DNA of 64,000 bases from JALZKA01 sp033856515 (GTDB lineage Bacteria > Actinomycetota > Thermoleophilia > Solirubrobacterales > 70-9), in the NCBI GenBank assembly GCA_033856515.1, contig JAWVEY010000003.1, positions 1 through 64,000 of the forward strand. The letters are read 5' to 3'. The stretch's first letter is position 1. Every line of letters begins with the position of its first letter. Below the pieces are notes generated by a model, which worked only from the letters and a program-made list of their open reading frames with translations, was not told the DNA's origin and did not search any database. Shown here piece after piece: positions 33,451 through 42,498 of this stretch. A program made the position numbers and the translations under genes.

Positions 33451-35022
33451 CTAGAGGTCGATTGCGTGGCCGTCTGAGAAGCCGGCCATCTCGAGGATGC
33501 GGTCGATCGTCTCTTGGGCGACCGGTGCGTCGGTCGTCAGGACCATTACGGCCTGGCCGTCCTCGGACTCGGCGCCGACAGCGGCGGAGATGATGTTCAC
33601 GCCCTCCTCGCCGAAGCAGGTGCCCACCCGGCCGATCATGCCCGGCTGGTCCGAGTAACGGAAGACCGCGAGGTGCTCGGCGAGCGGCAGGTAGAAGCTC
33701 TGGCCCCAGACGCCGACCAGGTAGGGGTCGTTGCGAGGGCCCACGCCGGTGCCCAACACTTCGACGGCATCCGAGCCCGAGCCGACGCGCACGGTGATGA
33801 GCTCTGTGAAGTCGCCCGCCGAGGCGTCGATCAGCTCGGTCAGCTCGATCCCGCGCTCTTCCGCGAGAGCGGAAGCGTTCACAAGGTTCACCTGCTCCTC
33901 CGTGTGGCCGCGAAGGACGCCGGCGAGGACCGAGATGCCCAGGACGCGCGTGTCGTGCTCGGCGATCCGGCCGCGGAACTCGGCCTGGACGCGATCGACG
34001 CCACTGGGCGCGAGGCCCTGGGCGAGCGTTCCGAGGCGGCGGCAGAGCCCGACGAAGGGAGCAACCGCCTCGGGCAAAGGCGCGCCGAGGTTGACCGCGT
34101 TGGTGACGACACCGCCGTCGAGCGCCGCCTTGACCTGCTTCGCCGTGTCGGTCCCCGCGCGGTCCTGCGCCTCGGCTGTCGAGGCTCCGAGGTGCGGGGT
34201 CACGACTACGTCGTCGCGGCCGAAGAGCGCGTGCTCGGTCATTGGCTCCTCGGGGAAGACGTCGAGGGCGGCGCCCCCGACCTTGCCGGATTTGAGCGCG
34301 GCTTCCAAGGCCTCCAGGTCGATGAGCTCGCCGCGCGCGCAGTTCACAATGCGGACGCCGTCCTTCATGCGGGTGAGCGCCGTGGCGTCGATCCAGTTGA
34401 CAGTCTCGGGCGTCTTCGGAAGGTGCATCGTGATGAAGTCGGCGCGCTCGTACAGCTCGTCCGTGGTCTCGACTCCCTCGACACCGAGGTCCCGGAAGCG
34501 CTCGGCGGTGACGAACTTGTCGAAGCCGATCACCTCCATGTCGAAGGCCTGCGCGCGGCGCGCGACCAGCTGGCCGATCCGGCCGAAGCCGATCACGCCG
34601 AGCGTCTTGCCGTAGAGCTCGTTGCCGCCGTAACGCGAGCGAGCCCAGTCGCCGGCGACGAGCGCGCCGTGAGCCTGGGGTACGTTGCGCGCGAGCGCGA
34701 GCGCCAGCGCCATCGTGTGCTCGGCGGCGGCGACGGAGTTCGACTCCGGCGCGTTCACCACAAGGATCCCGCGCTTCGTCGCGGCGACGAGGTCGACGTT
34801 GTCCACGCCCGTACCGGCGCGGCCCACGACCTTCAGGTTGCTCGCCTTCGCGATCAGGTCTGCCGTGACCTTGGTCGCCGAGCGGACGATCAGCGCGTCG
34901 AACTCGCCGATCCTGGCCTCGAGCGTTTCCTGGTCCCAGTCGAGGCCGAGCTCGACGTCGAAGTCCTCGCGCAGAAGCTCGACGCCGGTGTCCGCGATCT
35001 TTTCCTTGACCAGGACCTTCAC
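33451..35022 (-). CDS. serA: D-3-phosphoglycerate dehydrogenase
   Basis: 523 residues, the long actinobacterial type. NAD-binding core with VIGFGRIGQLVARR, catalytic Arg in NCARGELID, Glu in DVFPEEP and His in TPHLGAST, then an intervening domain and a C-terminal ACT domain (~450-523) that normally binds serine for feedback control. The GTG at 35020-35022 overlaps the serC stop (GTGA), so serC-serA are coupled. The frame extends upstream into serC, which was disregarded. Confidence 0.95.
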   Translation of the reverse strand: MKVLVKEKIADTGVELLREDFDVELGLDWDQETLEARIGEFDALIVRSATKVTADLIAKASNLKVVGRAGTGVDNVDLVAATKRGILVVNAPESNSVAAAEHTMALALALARNVPQAHGALVAGDWARSRYGGNELYGKTLGVIGFGRIGQLVARRAQAFDMEVIGFDKFVTAERFRDLGVEGVETTDELYERADFITMHLPKTPETVNWIDATALTRMKDGVRIVNCARGELIDLEALEAALKSGKVGGAALDVFPEEPMTEHALFGRDDVVVTPHLGASTAEAQDRAGTDTAKQVKAALDGGVVTNAVNLGAPLPEAVAPFVGLCRRLGTLAQGLAPSGVDRVQAEFRGRIAEHDTRVLGISVLAGVLRGHTEEQVNLVNASALAEERGIELTELIDASAGDFTELITVRVGSGSDAVEVLGTGVGPRNDPYLVGVWGQSFYLPLAEHLAVFRYSDQPGMIGRVGTCFGEEGVNIISAAVGAESEDGQAVMVLTTDAPVAQETIDRILEMAGFSDGHAIDL

Positions 35023-36155
35023 GAGCGCACCTCGCCGTTCTCGATCACCCAGTCGATGCACTCGGTGAGCGCCTCGACGTCTGCGGGCTCGACCGCGGGG
35101 AACATCCCGATCCGCAGCTGGTTGCGCCCGAGCTTTCGGTACGGCTCGGTGTCGAGGATGCCGTTGGCGCGAAGCGTCGCGGCGAGCGCCGCGGCGTCGA
35201 TCTCCTCGGAGAAGTCGATCGTGCCGACGACCAGGGACCGCTTGCGCTCGTCCTGCACGAAGGGAGAGGCATAGTCCGAGCTCTCCGCCCAGCCGTACAG
35301 GTGGCCGGAGGAGCGGCCCGTCCGCTCGACGCACCAGTCGAGGCCGCCGTTCTCCAGCATCCACTCAAGTTGGTCGGCCAGGAGAAGCTGTGTGGCGACC
35401 GCGGGCGTGTTGTAGGTCTGGTCCTTGCGCGAGTTGTCGAGCGCGGTAGAGAGCTTCAGGGACTCGGGCTGCCAGCGGCCCTCGGCGCCGTCGAGCTCCT
35501 CGATGCGCTCGATCGCAGCGGGACTGAGGAGAGCCAGCCAGATACCGCCCTCGGACGCGAAGCCCTTCTGCGGCGCGAAGTAGTAGATGTCGGCTTGGGC
35601 CGGGTCAAGCGGAAGGCCGGCGGCGCCCGAGGTGGCGTCGATCAGGACGAGCGCGTCGCCCGCATCCGCAGGGCGCTCGACCGAGACCATCACGCCCGTG
35701 GAGGTCTCGTTGTGGGCCCAGCAGATCGCGTCGACGCCCTCAGCGCCGTGCGGATCTGGCGCGTCGCCCGGATCGGTGCTATCGACAATCGGATCGGCCA
35801 GATGGGGAGCGCCTGCGGCCACCTTCGCGAACTTCTGCGAGAACTCACCGTAGGTGAGATGGAGTGAGCGCTCACGGATGAGGCAAGCCGCGGCAGCGTC
35901 CCAGAAAGCGGTGGTGCCGCCGTTCCCGAGCGCGACCTCATAACCGTCGGGGAGCGAGAAGAGCTCGGCCAATCCGGTCCTCACGCGCCCGACCACGTCC
36001 TTGACCGCGCGCTGGCGATGCGAGGTGCCCATGACGTCGTTCGCTTGGGCCAGGCGGGCAAGCGCCTCAGGGCGGACCTTGGAGGGGCCGCAACCGAAGC
36101 GGCCGTCCTCAGGCTTGAGCTCGGCGGGTATCTGGGTCTCAGTGACGGGCGTCAT
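35019..36155 (-). CDS. serC: Phosphoserine aminotransferase
   Basis: 378-residue PLP enzyme of serine synthesis, converting 3-phosphohydroxypyruvate to phosphoserine. It is of the actinobacterial SerC type: DGRFGCGPSKVRPEAL at the N-terminus, GNGGTTAFWDAAA, ICWAHNETSTGVM, and the PLP-lysine segment YYFAPQKGFASEGG. The ATG at 36153-36155 was chosen from homology; 34 nt separate it from the divergent cupin gene. SerB is not in the window. Confidence 0.92.
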   Translation of the reverse strand: MTPVTETQIPAELKPEDGRFGCGPSKVRPEALARLAQANDVMGTSHRQRAVKDVVGRVRTGLAELFSLPDGYEVALGNGGTTAFWDAAAACLIRERSLHLTYGEFSQKFAKVAAGAPHLADPIVDSTDPGDAPDPHGAEGVDAICWAHNETSTGVMVSVERPADAGDALVLIDATSGAAGLPLDPAQADIYYFAPQKGFASEGGIWLALLSPAAIERIEELDGAEGRWQPESLKLSTALDNSRKDQTYNTPAVATQLLLADQLEWMLENGGLDWCVERTGRSSGHLYGWAESSDYASPFVQDERKRSLVVGTIDFSEEIDAAALAATLRANGILDTEPYRKLGRNQLRIGMFPAVEPADVEALTECIDWVIENGEVRS

Positions 36156-36189
36156 ACAGGGAATCGAGCAGGGTATTAGGGTGCCTCGC

Positions 36190-36618
36190 ATGCCTGATGA
36201 CAACGGTGGGATCAATACTGGCGACGGCTTTGCCGTCGGGTCACTCGACGACCTGGGCGACGGCCCCGGCTTCCGCAAGGTGCGCCGCGAGCTCGACGTC
36301 AAGGAGTTCGGCGTGAACGCGATCGTGTTCCCGCCCGGCGTCGGCGGCGGCTACCACTACCACGACCGCCAGGAAGAGCTCTACTTCGTCCATCAGGGCC
36401 AGGTCGAGTTCGAGTTCGGCGATGGGTCCAAGCACGTCCTCGGGCCAGGTGGGCTAGCCCGCGTCGACGCACCTACCCACCGCCGGCTCATGAACGTGGG
36501 ATCTGACGACGCCGTCATCTTCATCGTCGGCGCCGAGGGCGGCTACGTCGGCCGCGACGGGCAGATGCCCGAAGGCGAGGACGGGCGGATTCGTACTGCG
36601 GACGCGCCCGGCGACTAG
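36190..36618 (+). CDS. Cupin-domain protein
   Basis: 142-residue small beta-barrel protein. Cupin motif 1 reads VFPPGVGGGYHYHDRQEELYFVHQG (metal His-x-His and Glu), and motif 2 is RVDAPTHRRLMNVG with a His. Function unknown; similar small cupins act as isomerases, dioxygenases or sensors. The ATG at 36190 is used; a GTG three codons upstream is possible. Divergent from serC and overlapping by 4 nt the convergent DUF4389 gene. Confidence 0.8.
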   Translation: MPDDNGGINTGDGFAVGSLDDLGDGPGFRKVRRELDVKEFGVNAIVFPPGVGGGYHYHDRQEELYFVHQGQVEFEFGDGSKHVLGPGGLARVDAPTHRRLMNVGSDDAVIFIVGAEGGYVGRDGQMPEGEDGRIRTADAPGD

Positions 36619-37268
36619 GCCGTCGGCGCGGGCGGCGGCGTCTGGGCCACCGGCTGGACCTCGGTTGGAGCGGCGTGCGAAGTGCTCGGCTGCTCCGGCT
36701 CCCACTCGAAGGGCGGGTACTTCGTGACCATGAAGGCGCCGTAGAGGTTCGAGCGCGCCTGCCAGCGAATGCCGTTCAGCGCCATGTCGAACAAGCCCTG
36801 GGGGATCTTCTTTGTGAAGAGGATCGTGAAGAAGGAGATCAGGGAAACGAGCCCGACGAGGTAGCCCAGAATCATGGCGATCAGGTGGTACGGGAGGATC
36901 AGGAGCCACTGCACGAGCGGCCGCCAGCGGTCGACTCCCTGCTCGGGATAGGCCAGGTCATAGACCACCGTGTCATCGGGCTGTGGATGGATGCTGAACG
37001 GCGGGTACTTGTCTGTCAGGAGGCAGAAGTAGGCGCCCAGACGGGCACCCCAGCGACCGACGCCGACCAGGAAGTTGAAGATGCCCTCGGGATAGCGGCC
37101 CGTGACCAGGACGGCGAAGAACGCTCCGATCCACGCGAAGAACGCCCCGAGAATGACAAAGAAGAACACGAAGACGTTCGGGATGATGAGGAGCCACTTG
37201 ACGAGCGGAAGGAAGCGGCTGTACTCCTCCTGGTGCTGGATGTTGTAAATCAGCGGGAACGGAGTCAT
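36615..37268 (-). CDS. DUF4389 membrane protein (duplicated module)
   Basis: 217 residues with four main membrane segments (~25-58 as two, ~115-150 as two). Two similar modules are visible: FNFLVGVGRWGARLGAYFCLLTDKYPPF and FDMALNGIRWQARSNLYGAFMVTKYPPF, each after a hydrophobic pair, so the protein is an internal duplication. The C-terminal tail is Pro/Ala-rich. Function unknown. It starts 2 nt after the ilvC stop. Confidence 0.8.
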   Translation of the reverse strand: MTPFPLIYNIQHQEEYSRFLPLVKWLLIIPNVFVFFFVILGAFFAWIGAFFAVLVTGRYPEGIFNFLVGVGRWGARLGAYFCLLTDKYPPFSIHPQPDDTVVYDLAYPEQGVDRWRPLVQWLLILPYHLIAMILGYLVGLVSLISFFTILFTKKIPQGLFDMALNGIRWQARSNLYGAFMVTKYPPFEWEPEQPSTSHAAPTEVQPVAQTPPPAPTA

Positions 37269-37270
37269 TC

Positions 37271-38278
37271 TTAGAGCTCTCCTTGGTCGATCCACGGCAT
37301 CATGCCGCGCAGGTCTGACCCTACCTTCTCGATCTGGGCGTCCGCAGCCTCGGAGCGCAGGCGATCGAAGTTCTCGCCGCCGGCCCGGTTCTCGGCGATC
37401 CACTCCTTCGCGAACTCGCCTGACTGGATCTCATCCAGGATCTTCTTCATCGCGGCACGCGTCTCGTCGGTGATGACGCGGGGGCCGCGGGTCATGTCGC
37501 CGTACTCGGCCGTGTTGGAGATCGAGTAGCGCATGCCGCCGAGGCCCTTCTCGTACATGAGGTCGACGATCAGCTTCAGCTCGTGGAGGCACTCGAAGTA
37601 GGCGAGCCGCGGGTCGTACCCGGCCTCGACGAGCGTGTCGAAGCCGGCCTGGACGAGCTCGGTCGCGCCACCGCACAAGACGGCCTGCTCGCCGAAGAGG
37701 TCGGTCTCGCACTCGTCCTTGAAGGTGGTCTCGATGACGCCGGCGCGGCCGCCGCCGACGCCCGAGGCGTAGGCCAGGACCTGGTCGCGAGCGGTCCCCG
37801 ACTCGTCCACGTGGACGGCCATCAGGCATGGGACGCCCCTCCCCTCCTCGTACTGGCGGCGGACGAGGTGGCCGGGGCCCTTGGGGGCGACCATGCCCAC
37901 GTCAACGCCCGGCGGAGGCGAGATCTGGTCGAAGTGGATCGCGAAGCCGTGCGCGAACATCAGGAGGTTGCCCTCGGAGATGCCGTCCTTGATGTCGGAC
38001 TCCCAGATGTCCGCCTGGCGCTCGTCGGGCAGGAGGATCATCACGACGTCGCCCTTCGAGGCAGCATCGGCAACGTCGAGGACCTCGAGCCCCGCGGCCT
38101 CGGCCTTGGCGCGCGAGGACGAGTCGGGGCGCAGGCCGACGACCACGTCGTGGCCCGATTCCTTGAGGTTCAGGGCGTGGGCGTGCCCCTGCGAGCCGAA
38201 GCCGAGAATCGCGATCGTCTTGCCCTTGAGAGCGTCGGGGTTGGCATCAGCGTCGTAGAAAATTCCCTCGTCAGTCAT
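37271..38278 (-). CDS. ilvC: Ketol-acid reductoisomerase (class I)
   Basis: 335-residue NADPH- and Mg-dependent enzyme of valine, leucine and isoleucine synthesis. Visible: Rossmann LGFGSQGHAHALNLKESG, cofactor loop GLRPDSSSRAKA, MVAPKGPGHLVRRQYEEG, and metal-ligand segments DLFGEQAVLCGG and AYFECLHELKLIVDLMYEKG. The length is that of the class I form. The frame is open far beyond the start; the ATG at 38276-38278 matches family N-termini. ilvB and ilvN lie 13 kb away. Confidence 0.96.
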   Translation of the reverse strand: MTDEGIFYDADANPDALKGKTIAILGFGSQGHAHALNLKESGHDVVVGLRPDSSSRAKAEAAGLEVLDVADAASKGDVVMILLPDERQADIWESDIKDGISEGNLLMFAHGFAIHFDQISPPPGVDVGMVAPKGPGHLVRRQYEEGRGVPCLMAVHVDESGTARDQVLAYASGVGGGRAGVIETTFKDECETDLFGEQAVLCGGATELVQAGFDTLVEAGYDPRLAYFECLHELKLIVDLMYEKGLGGMRYSISNTAEYGDMTRGPRVITDETRAAMKKILDEIQSGEFAKEWIAENRAGGENFDRLRSEAADAQIEKVGSDLRGMMPWIDQGEL

Positions 38279-38350
38279 GCGGCGGCAGGTTACTCCGTGA
38301 TTAGCTGCCTCTTCCGTGTCATCCCGAACGCTCATCCGCGGGATCGTGCC

Positions 38351-39379
38351 GTGATCCGTTCTCCGAGCCACGACCCTTGGGGCCGCGACCTGGCGGGCGA
38401 GCTCCACGAGCTCACCTTCGAGAGCAAGGCGCTGAAGGGCAACCCGCTCGGCGACCCAAGCTCGCGGCCCCTCTACGTCTACACGCCCCCTGGCTGGCCT
38501 GACGACGGTCCCTATCCGGCCGTGTGGGCAATCCAGGGCATGACGGGCCAAGCCGACATGTGGCGGAATCGCAATCCGTACGGGACGACGTTCGCAGAGG
38601 ACGTGGACCGGCTGATAGCCGCCGGCGAGTGCCTGCCGGTCGTCGTGCCCATGCCCGACTGCTGGACCGCCTACGGCGGCTCGCAGTTCATCGACTCCGC
38701 GGGTACCGGCGACTATTTGACCTACCTCTGCGACGAGCTCGTCCCGTTCGTCGACGAGCGCTTTTCGACGATCGCAGCTGCGAGTGGCCGAGCGGTCCAG
38801 GGCAAGTCGTCGGGCGGCTACGGGGCGCTGGTCCTGGCCATGCTCCGCCCCGATCTCTGGGGCGGGCTCGGCGACGTCTCGGGAGATGCGGCCTTCGAGC
38901 ACTGCTACCTGCCCGATGTCGGTCCCGCCTGGGCCACGCTTCGCGAGTACGACTCGATCGATGAGTTCTGGGCCTGGATGCTCGATCAACCCAAGGTCCC
39001 CGACAGCGCCTTCCCCGCGATCAACCTGATTGCGATGGCCGCGTGCTATTCGCCGGGCGCGGACGGAGCGCCTGAGCTGCCGTTCTCGATGGAAGACGGC
39101 TCGCTGCGCACTGACGTGTGGCAGCGCTGGCTCGAGTGGGACCCGGTGAGGATGCTGCCGGACCATCTCGAGGAGATGCGAGGCATGCGCGCGATCTCAC
39201 TTGAGTGCGGCCTGCAGGACGAGTTCAACCTCCAGGTGGGCACGGCGATGCTCCACACGCAGCTCGAGCAAGCGGGAATCGAGCATCGCTTCGAGCTCTT
39301 CGAGGGCAAGCACGGCGGCATCAACTACCGCTATGCGCCGCTGGTCGCCTGGCTCGCCGAACGGCTCGGCGCCGAGTGA
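38351..39379 (+). CDS. Esterase (alpha/beta hydrolase, esterase D/putative-esterase type)
   Basis: 342-residue hydrolase. RPLYVYTPPGWPDDGPYPAVWAIQGMTGQ (strand and oxyanion region), nucleophile elbow GKSSGGYGAL (G-x-S-x-G, ~156-160), and a late GKHGGINYRYAP with the likely catalytic His. This resembles the EstA/S-formylglutathione-hydrolase-like PF00756 group; the substrate is unknown. No signal peptide. The GTG at 38351-38353 was chosen because the conserved domain begins just after it. Divergent from ilvC. Confidence 0.8.
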   Translation: MIRSPSHDPWGRDLAGELHELTFESKALKGNPLGDPSSRPLYVYTPPGWPDDGPYPAVWAIQGMTGQADMWRNRNPYGTTFAEDVDRLIAAGECLPVVVPMPDCWTAYGGSQFIDSAGTGDYLTYLCDELVPFVDERFSTIAAASGRAVQGKSSGGYGALVLAMLRPDLWGGLGDVSGDAAFEHCYLPDVGPAWATLREYDSIDEFWAWMLDQPKVPDSAFPAINLIAMAACYSPGADGAPELPFSMEDGSLRTDVWQRWLEWDPVRMLPDHLEEMRGMRAISLECGLQDEFNLQVGTAMLHTQLEQAGIEHRFELFEGKHGGINYRYAPLVAWLAERLGAE

Positions 39380-39384
39380 CGCCC

Positions 39385-39409
39385 GGTGCCAGGCACCGTG
39401 CCTGGCACC
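39385..39409. repeat. GGTGCCAGGCACC-type double palindrome between convergent genes
   Basis: A 25-nt near-perfect palindrome: GGTGCCAGGCACC then GTGCCTGGCACC, only the centre unmatched. It fills the 29-nt gap between the esterase stop and the menE stop and touches the latter, so it could act as a bidirectional terminator. Its form is like the other short palindromes of the window, with a different sequence. Confidence 0.75.
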
Positions 39410-40713
39410 TAGCGAAGGACCGAGCGCATGAGCTTGCCTGAAGCCGTGCGCGGAAGGTCCGCGACGAACACGAAGCTCTTCGGCACCTCGTAGCCCGCCA
39501 GCTCCTGCGCGCAGTGCGCGCGGAGCGAGACGGCGTCCTCGTGGGCCCCGGGCGTGAGCACCACTACGGCGGTGACTGCCTCTTGCCATTCGGGATCGGG
39601 CCGGCCGACGACCGCCGCGTCCGCGACGTTCGGGTGCGCCTTCAAAACGTCCTCGACCCGCTCGGGCATGACGTTCTCGCCGCCGGTGACGATCAGATCG
39701 TCGCGGCGGCCATCGACCCACAGGTAGCCCTCGGAGTCGATCGAGCCCAGGTCGCCGGTGCGCAGCCAGCCGTCCGCTCCGGCGGAGCCGGGGGCGACGA
39801 CGGCGCCGCGGACCAGGATCTCCCCTTGGTCGGTGCGAAGCTCGGCTCCAAGCAGAGCGCGCCCAGCCGAGCCCGCCTTGCGCTGGGCGTCGGCGGTCTC
39901 GAGCAACGTGACCTGGGAGGTCGTCTCGGTCATGCCGTAGACCTGGATCACGGTCGCGCCGCGGCCGGTCGCCTCTTCGATCACGTCGATCGGAACCGGG
40001 CCGCCCCCTATGGCAAGCGCGCGAGGACCTGTGAGGTCCACATCCGCCTCGAGCAGGCGGATGAGCTGCGTAGTGACCAACGAGACGAGAGTGACCTCGT
40101 CCTCGGCGAACGACGCTCCTACGCGGTCCACGTCGAAGCCGTCATGAAGGACCGCCCCAAAACCGCATGTCGCGGCGCGGGTGAGGATCGACAGGCCCCC
40201 TACGTGGTGAAGCGGGAGGCAGCAGAGCCAGCGATCCGCCGGTGAAAGGCCGAGAGCAAACGCAGTGCCAACCGCGCTGTGGAAGAAATTCGCCGTTGTG
40301 AGATCAACGGCGCGAGGCTGGCCCGTGGTGCCGCTGGTGTACAGGCGACAGAGCGCATCAGGCGTCTGACAACGCTCAAACGTCCGTGAGTACGCCCCAG
40401 GGGACGTACTGGCGGACGTTTGCCCCTCGTCGGGGGGCGGTGGCGCTGCGGATCCTTGGCGCGCGGGGGCCGCCACGGCTCCGAGCTTCGCCGCGGCGTG
40501 GAGGTGCGCGACAAAGTCGGCGCTTGGCGGCATCTCGAGGGAGATCAGGGCGCCCTCCGCTGCGCCTTCTTCGCGCAGCCGCTCAGCGGCTGCGCTCGCC
40601 TCGCGCTCGAGATCGGCGTACGTGAGGTCGACTCCGCCCGTGCGCAGCGCCAGGCGGTTCGGCATGGCGGCGGCGCGCTGGGCGAGCCAGGTGTCGCGGA
40701 ACTCGGCGGTCAC
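39409..40713 (-). CDS. menE: o-Succinylbenzoate-CoA ligase
   Basis: 434-residue ANL-superfamily enzyme that activates o-succinylbenzoate in menaquinone synthesis. Visible: P-loop LYTSGTTGQPRAV (~98-110 from this start, Arg in place of the common Lys), IQVYGMTETTSQ, WLRTGDLGSID, and the C-terminal catalytic Lys in PRTASGKLMR. The men gene context supports MenE over a generic acyl-CoA ligase. Start uncertain: GTG at 40713, or ATG at 40740, which would overlap the divergent menB gene. Confidence 0.88.
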   Translation of the reverse strand: MTAEFRDTWLAQRAAAMPNRLALRTGGVDLTYADLEREASAAAERLREEGAAEGALISLEMPPSADFVAHLHAAAKLGAVAAPARQGSAAPPPPDEGQTSASTSPGAYSRTFERCQTPDALCRLYTSGTTGQPRAVDLTTANFFHSAVGTAFALGLSPADRWLCCLPLHHVGGLSILTRAATCGFGAVLHDGFDVDRVGASFAEDEVTLVSLVTTQLIRLLEADVDLTGPRALAIGGGPVPIDVIEEATGRGATVIQVYGMTETTSQVTLLETADAQRKAGSAGRALLGAELRTDQGEILVRGAVVAPGSAGADGWLRTGDLGSIDSEGYLWVDGRRDDLIVTGGENVMPERVEDVLKAHPNVADAAVVGRPDPEWQEAVTAVVVLTPGAHEDAVSLRAHCAQELAGYEVPKSFVFVADLPRTASGKLMRSVLR

Positions 40714-40732
40714 CTCGCCATAATTGCCCACC

Positions 40733-41611
40733 GTGCCCATTCGACACCGAGACGCCCCGCCCGAGGACAGCCTCTATGCGCCGATCGAGTGGGCCACCGC
40801 CCACGAATACGGCGACCTCCTGTACGAGAAGGGCGACGGGATCGCGAAGATCTCGATCAACCGCCCGGATGTCCATAACGCCTTCCGTCCGCAGACCCTC
40901 GCCGAGCTCCGCGACGCCTTCAGCCGCGCTCGCGACGACACCGAGGTCGGCTCGATCATCTTCACGGGAGTCGGCGATGAGGCGTTCTGTTCCGGCGGCG
41001 ACCAACGCATCCGCGGCGACGACGGCTACATCGGTGACGACGAGGTTGCGCAGAAGGGGGTCGGGCGCCTGGACGTCGGCGACCTCCACGTCCAGATCCG
41101 CCGCCTGCCCAAGCCCGTCGTGGCGATGGTCGCGGGCTACGCGGTCGGCGGCGGACACATCCTGCACCTCGTCTGCGACTTGACGATCGCGGGCGAGAAC
41201 GCGCAGTTCGGCCAGACCGGCCCGCGCGTGGGCTCGTTCGACGGCGGCTTCGGCGCCTCGCTCCTGGCCAACAACATCGGTGTCAAGCGCGCAAAGGAGA
41301 TCTGGTTCCTCTGCCGTCTCTACGGCGCGGCGGAGGCCCTCCAGATGGGCCTCGTCAACACGGTGGTTCCGACATCAGAGCTCGAGCGCGAGACGGTCGC
41401 ATGGTGCCGCGAGATGAACGCGCTCTCCCCCCTTGCCCTGCGCCTGCTCAAGTCGAGCTTCAACGCGACCGAGGACGGCGTCACGGGCATCCAGCAGCTC
41501 TCGCATGACGCGACCCTCCTCTTCTACATGTCCGAGGAGGGCCAGGAGGGCCGGAACTCCTTCCAGGAGGGACGCTCGCCGGACTTCACGAAGTTCCCGC
41601 GCCGGCCTTAG
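40733..41611 (+). CDS. menB: 1,4-Dihydroxy-2-naphthoyl-CoA synthase
   Basis: 292-residue crotonase-fold enzyme that closes the naphthoate ring. Visible: AKISINRPDVHNAFRPQT, FCSGGDQRIRGDDGY (oxyanion loop), VAGYAVGGGHILHLVCDLTIA, and GPRVGSFDGGFGASLLA, all typical of MenB, with the C-terminal NSFQEGRSPDFTKFPRRP. The start is GTG at 40733; a TTG at 40724 is possible. Starts of menE and menB are only about 20 nt apart on opposite strands, so promoters must overlap coding sequence. Confidence 0.93.
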   Translation: MPIRHRDAPPEDSLYAPIEWATAHEYGDLLYEKGDGIAKISINRPDVHNAFRPQTLAELRDAFSRARDDTEVGSIIFTGVGDEAFCSGGDQRIRGDDGYIGDDEVAQKGVGRLDVGDLHVQIRRLPKPVVAMVAGYAVGGGHILHLVCDLTIAGENAQFGQTGPRVGSFDGGFGASLLANNIGVKRAKEIWFLCRLYGAAEALQMGLVNTVVPTSELERETVAWCREMNALSPLALRLLKSSFNATEDGVTGIQQLSHDATLLFYMSEEGQEGRNSFQEGRSPDFTKFPRRP

Positions 41612-42496
41612 ATGTCGCCGTTTCGCATCTGGCTCATGGCCGCACGGCCGCGGACGCTGCCCGCGGCGATCGCGCCTGTGATCGTCGGAACAGCATCCGC
41701 CTACTACTTCGTGGAGGACATTCGCTGGCTCGCGTTCGCCGCGGCGCTGGTCGGCTCGATCCTGATCCAGATCGGCACCAACCTCGCCAACGACTACTCG
41801 GACGCGAAGCGCGGTGCCGACACCGCTGACCGCTTGGGACCGGTGCGCGTCACCTCGGCGGGCCTGATCGCCCCAAAGCGCGTCCTGCGCGCCACGTGGA
41901 TCGCGTTCGGCCTCGCGGCACTCGCCGGCATCTACTTGGCGACCGTGGCCGGCCCGGTGATCCTCCTGGTCGGCGTGCTCTCGATCGCCGCCGGCGTCCT
42001 CTACACGGGTGGCCCGCGGCCCTACGGCTACGCGGGGATGGGCGAGCTCTTCGTCTTCCTCTTCTTCGGCCTGGTCGCCGTAAACGGCTCCTACTACGTG
42101 CAGCTCGAAGAGCTCGACTGCCTGCCGCTGCTCCTGAGCGTCTCTGTCGGGTTCCTCTCGACCGCGATCCTTGTGGTGAACAACGTCCGCGACCTCGAGA
42201 CGGACAAGCGCGCGGACAAGCGGACGCTGGCGGTGCGCCTTGGGCGCGAGCGCACGCGGACGCTGTATGCCGCGCTGATCGCGGGCGCCTTCGTGCTGCT
42301 GCCGGTCGCGATCGCGGTCGGCGACGGACCCTGGCTTGCGGTCATCGCGGTCGGCTCGCTTCCCTTGGCGTTCGCGCCGCTCAAGGCCGTCCGGACCCGC
42401 ACGGACGGCCCGGCGCTGAACGGCGCCCTGGCGGGAACGGGCAGCCTGCTCGGAGCCTTCAGCTTGCTCCTCTCGGTCGGACTCGTCCTGGGCTGA
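41612..42496 (+). CDS. menA: 1,4-Dihydroxy-2-naphthoate polyprenyltransferase
   Basis: 294-residue UbiA-family membrane enzyme that attaches the isoprenoid tail to give demethylmenaquinone. About eight membrane segments. The prenyl-diphosphate binding motif is TNLANDYSDAKRGAD (NDxxD-like, ~53-62) and the second acidic motif is NNVRDLETDKRADKRTLAVRLG (~191-210). The ATG directly follows the menB stop. Confidence 0.94.
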   Translation: MSPFRIWLMAARPRTLPAAIAPVIVGTASAYYFVEDIRWLAFAAALVGSILIQIGTNLANDYSDAKRGADTADRLGPVRVTSAGLIAPKRVLRATWIAFGLAALAGIYLATVAGPVILLVGVLSIAAGVLYTGGPRPYGYAGMGELFVFLFFGLVAVNGSYYVQLEELDCLPLLLSVSVGFLSTAILVVNNVRDLETDKRADKRTLAVRLGRERTRTLYAALIAGAFVLLPVAIAVGDGPWLAVIAVGSLPLAFAPLKAVRTRTDGPALNGALAGTGSLLGAFSLLLSVGLVLG

Positions 42497-42498
42497 CG

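Noticed and set aside
33514..35274. 586-codon open frame on the plus strand opposite serA
   Set aside because: It mirrors serA codon positions, its residues are low-complexity (R, A, E, D) and it shows no family motif; it is a high-GC antisense shadow.
38279..39166. N-terminal extension of the ilvC frame to 631 residues
   Set aside because: The region is antisense to the esterase, and KARI homology begins at MTDEGIFYDAD (38278).
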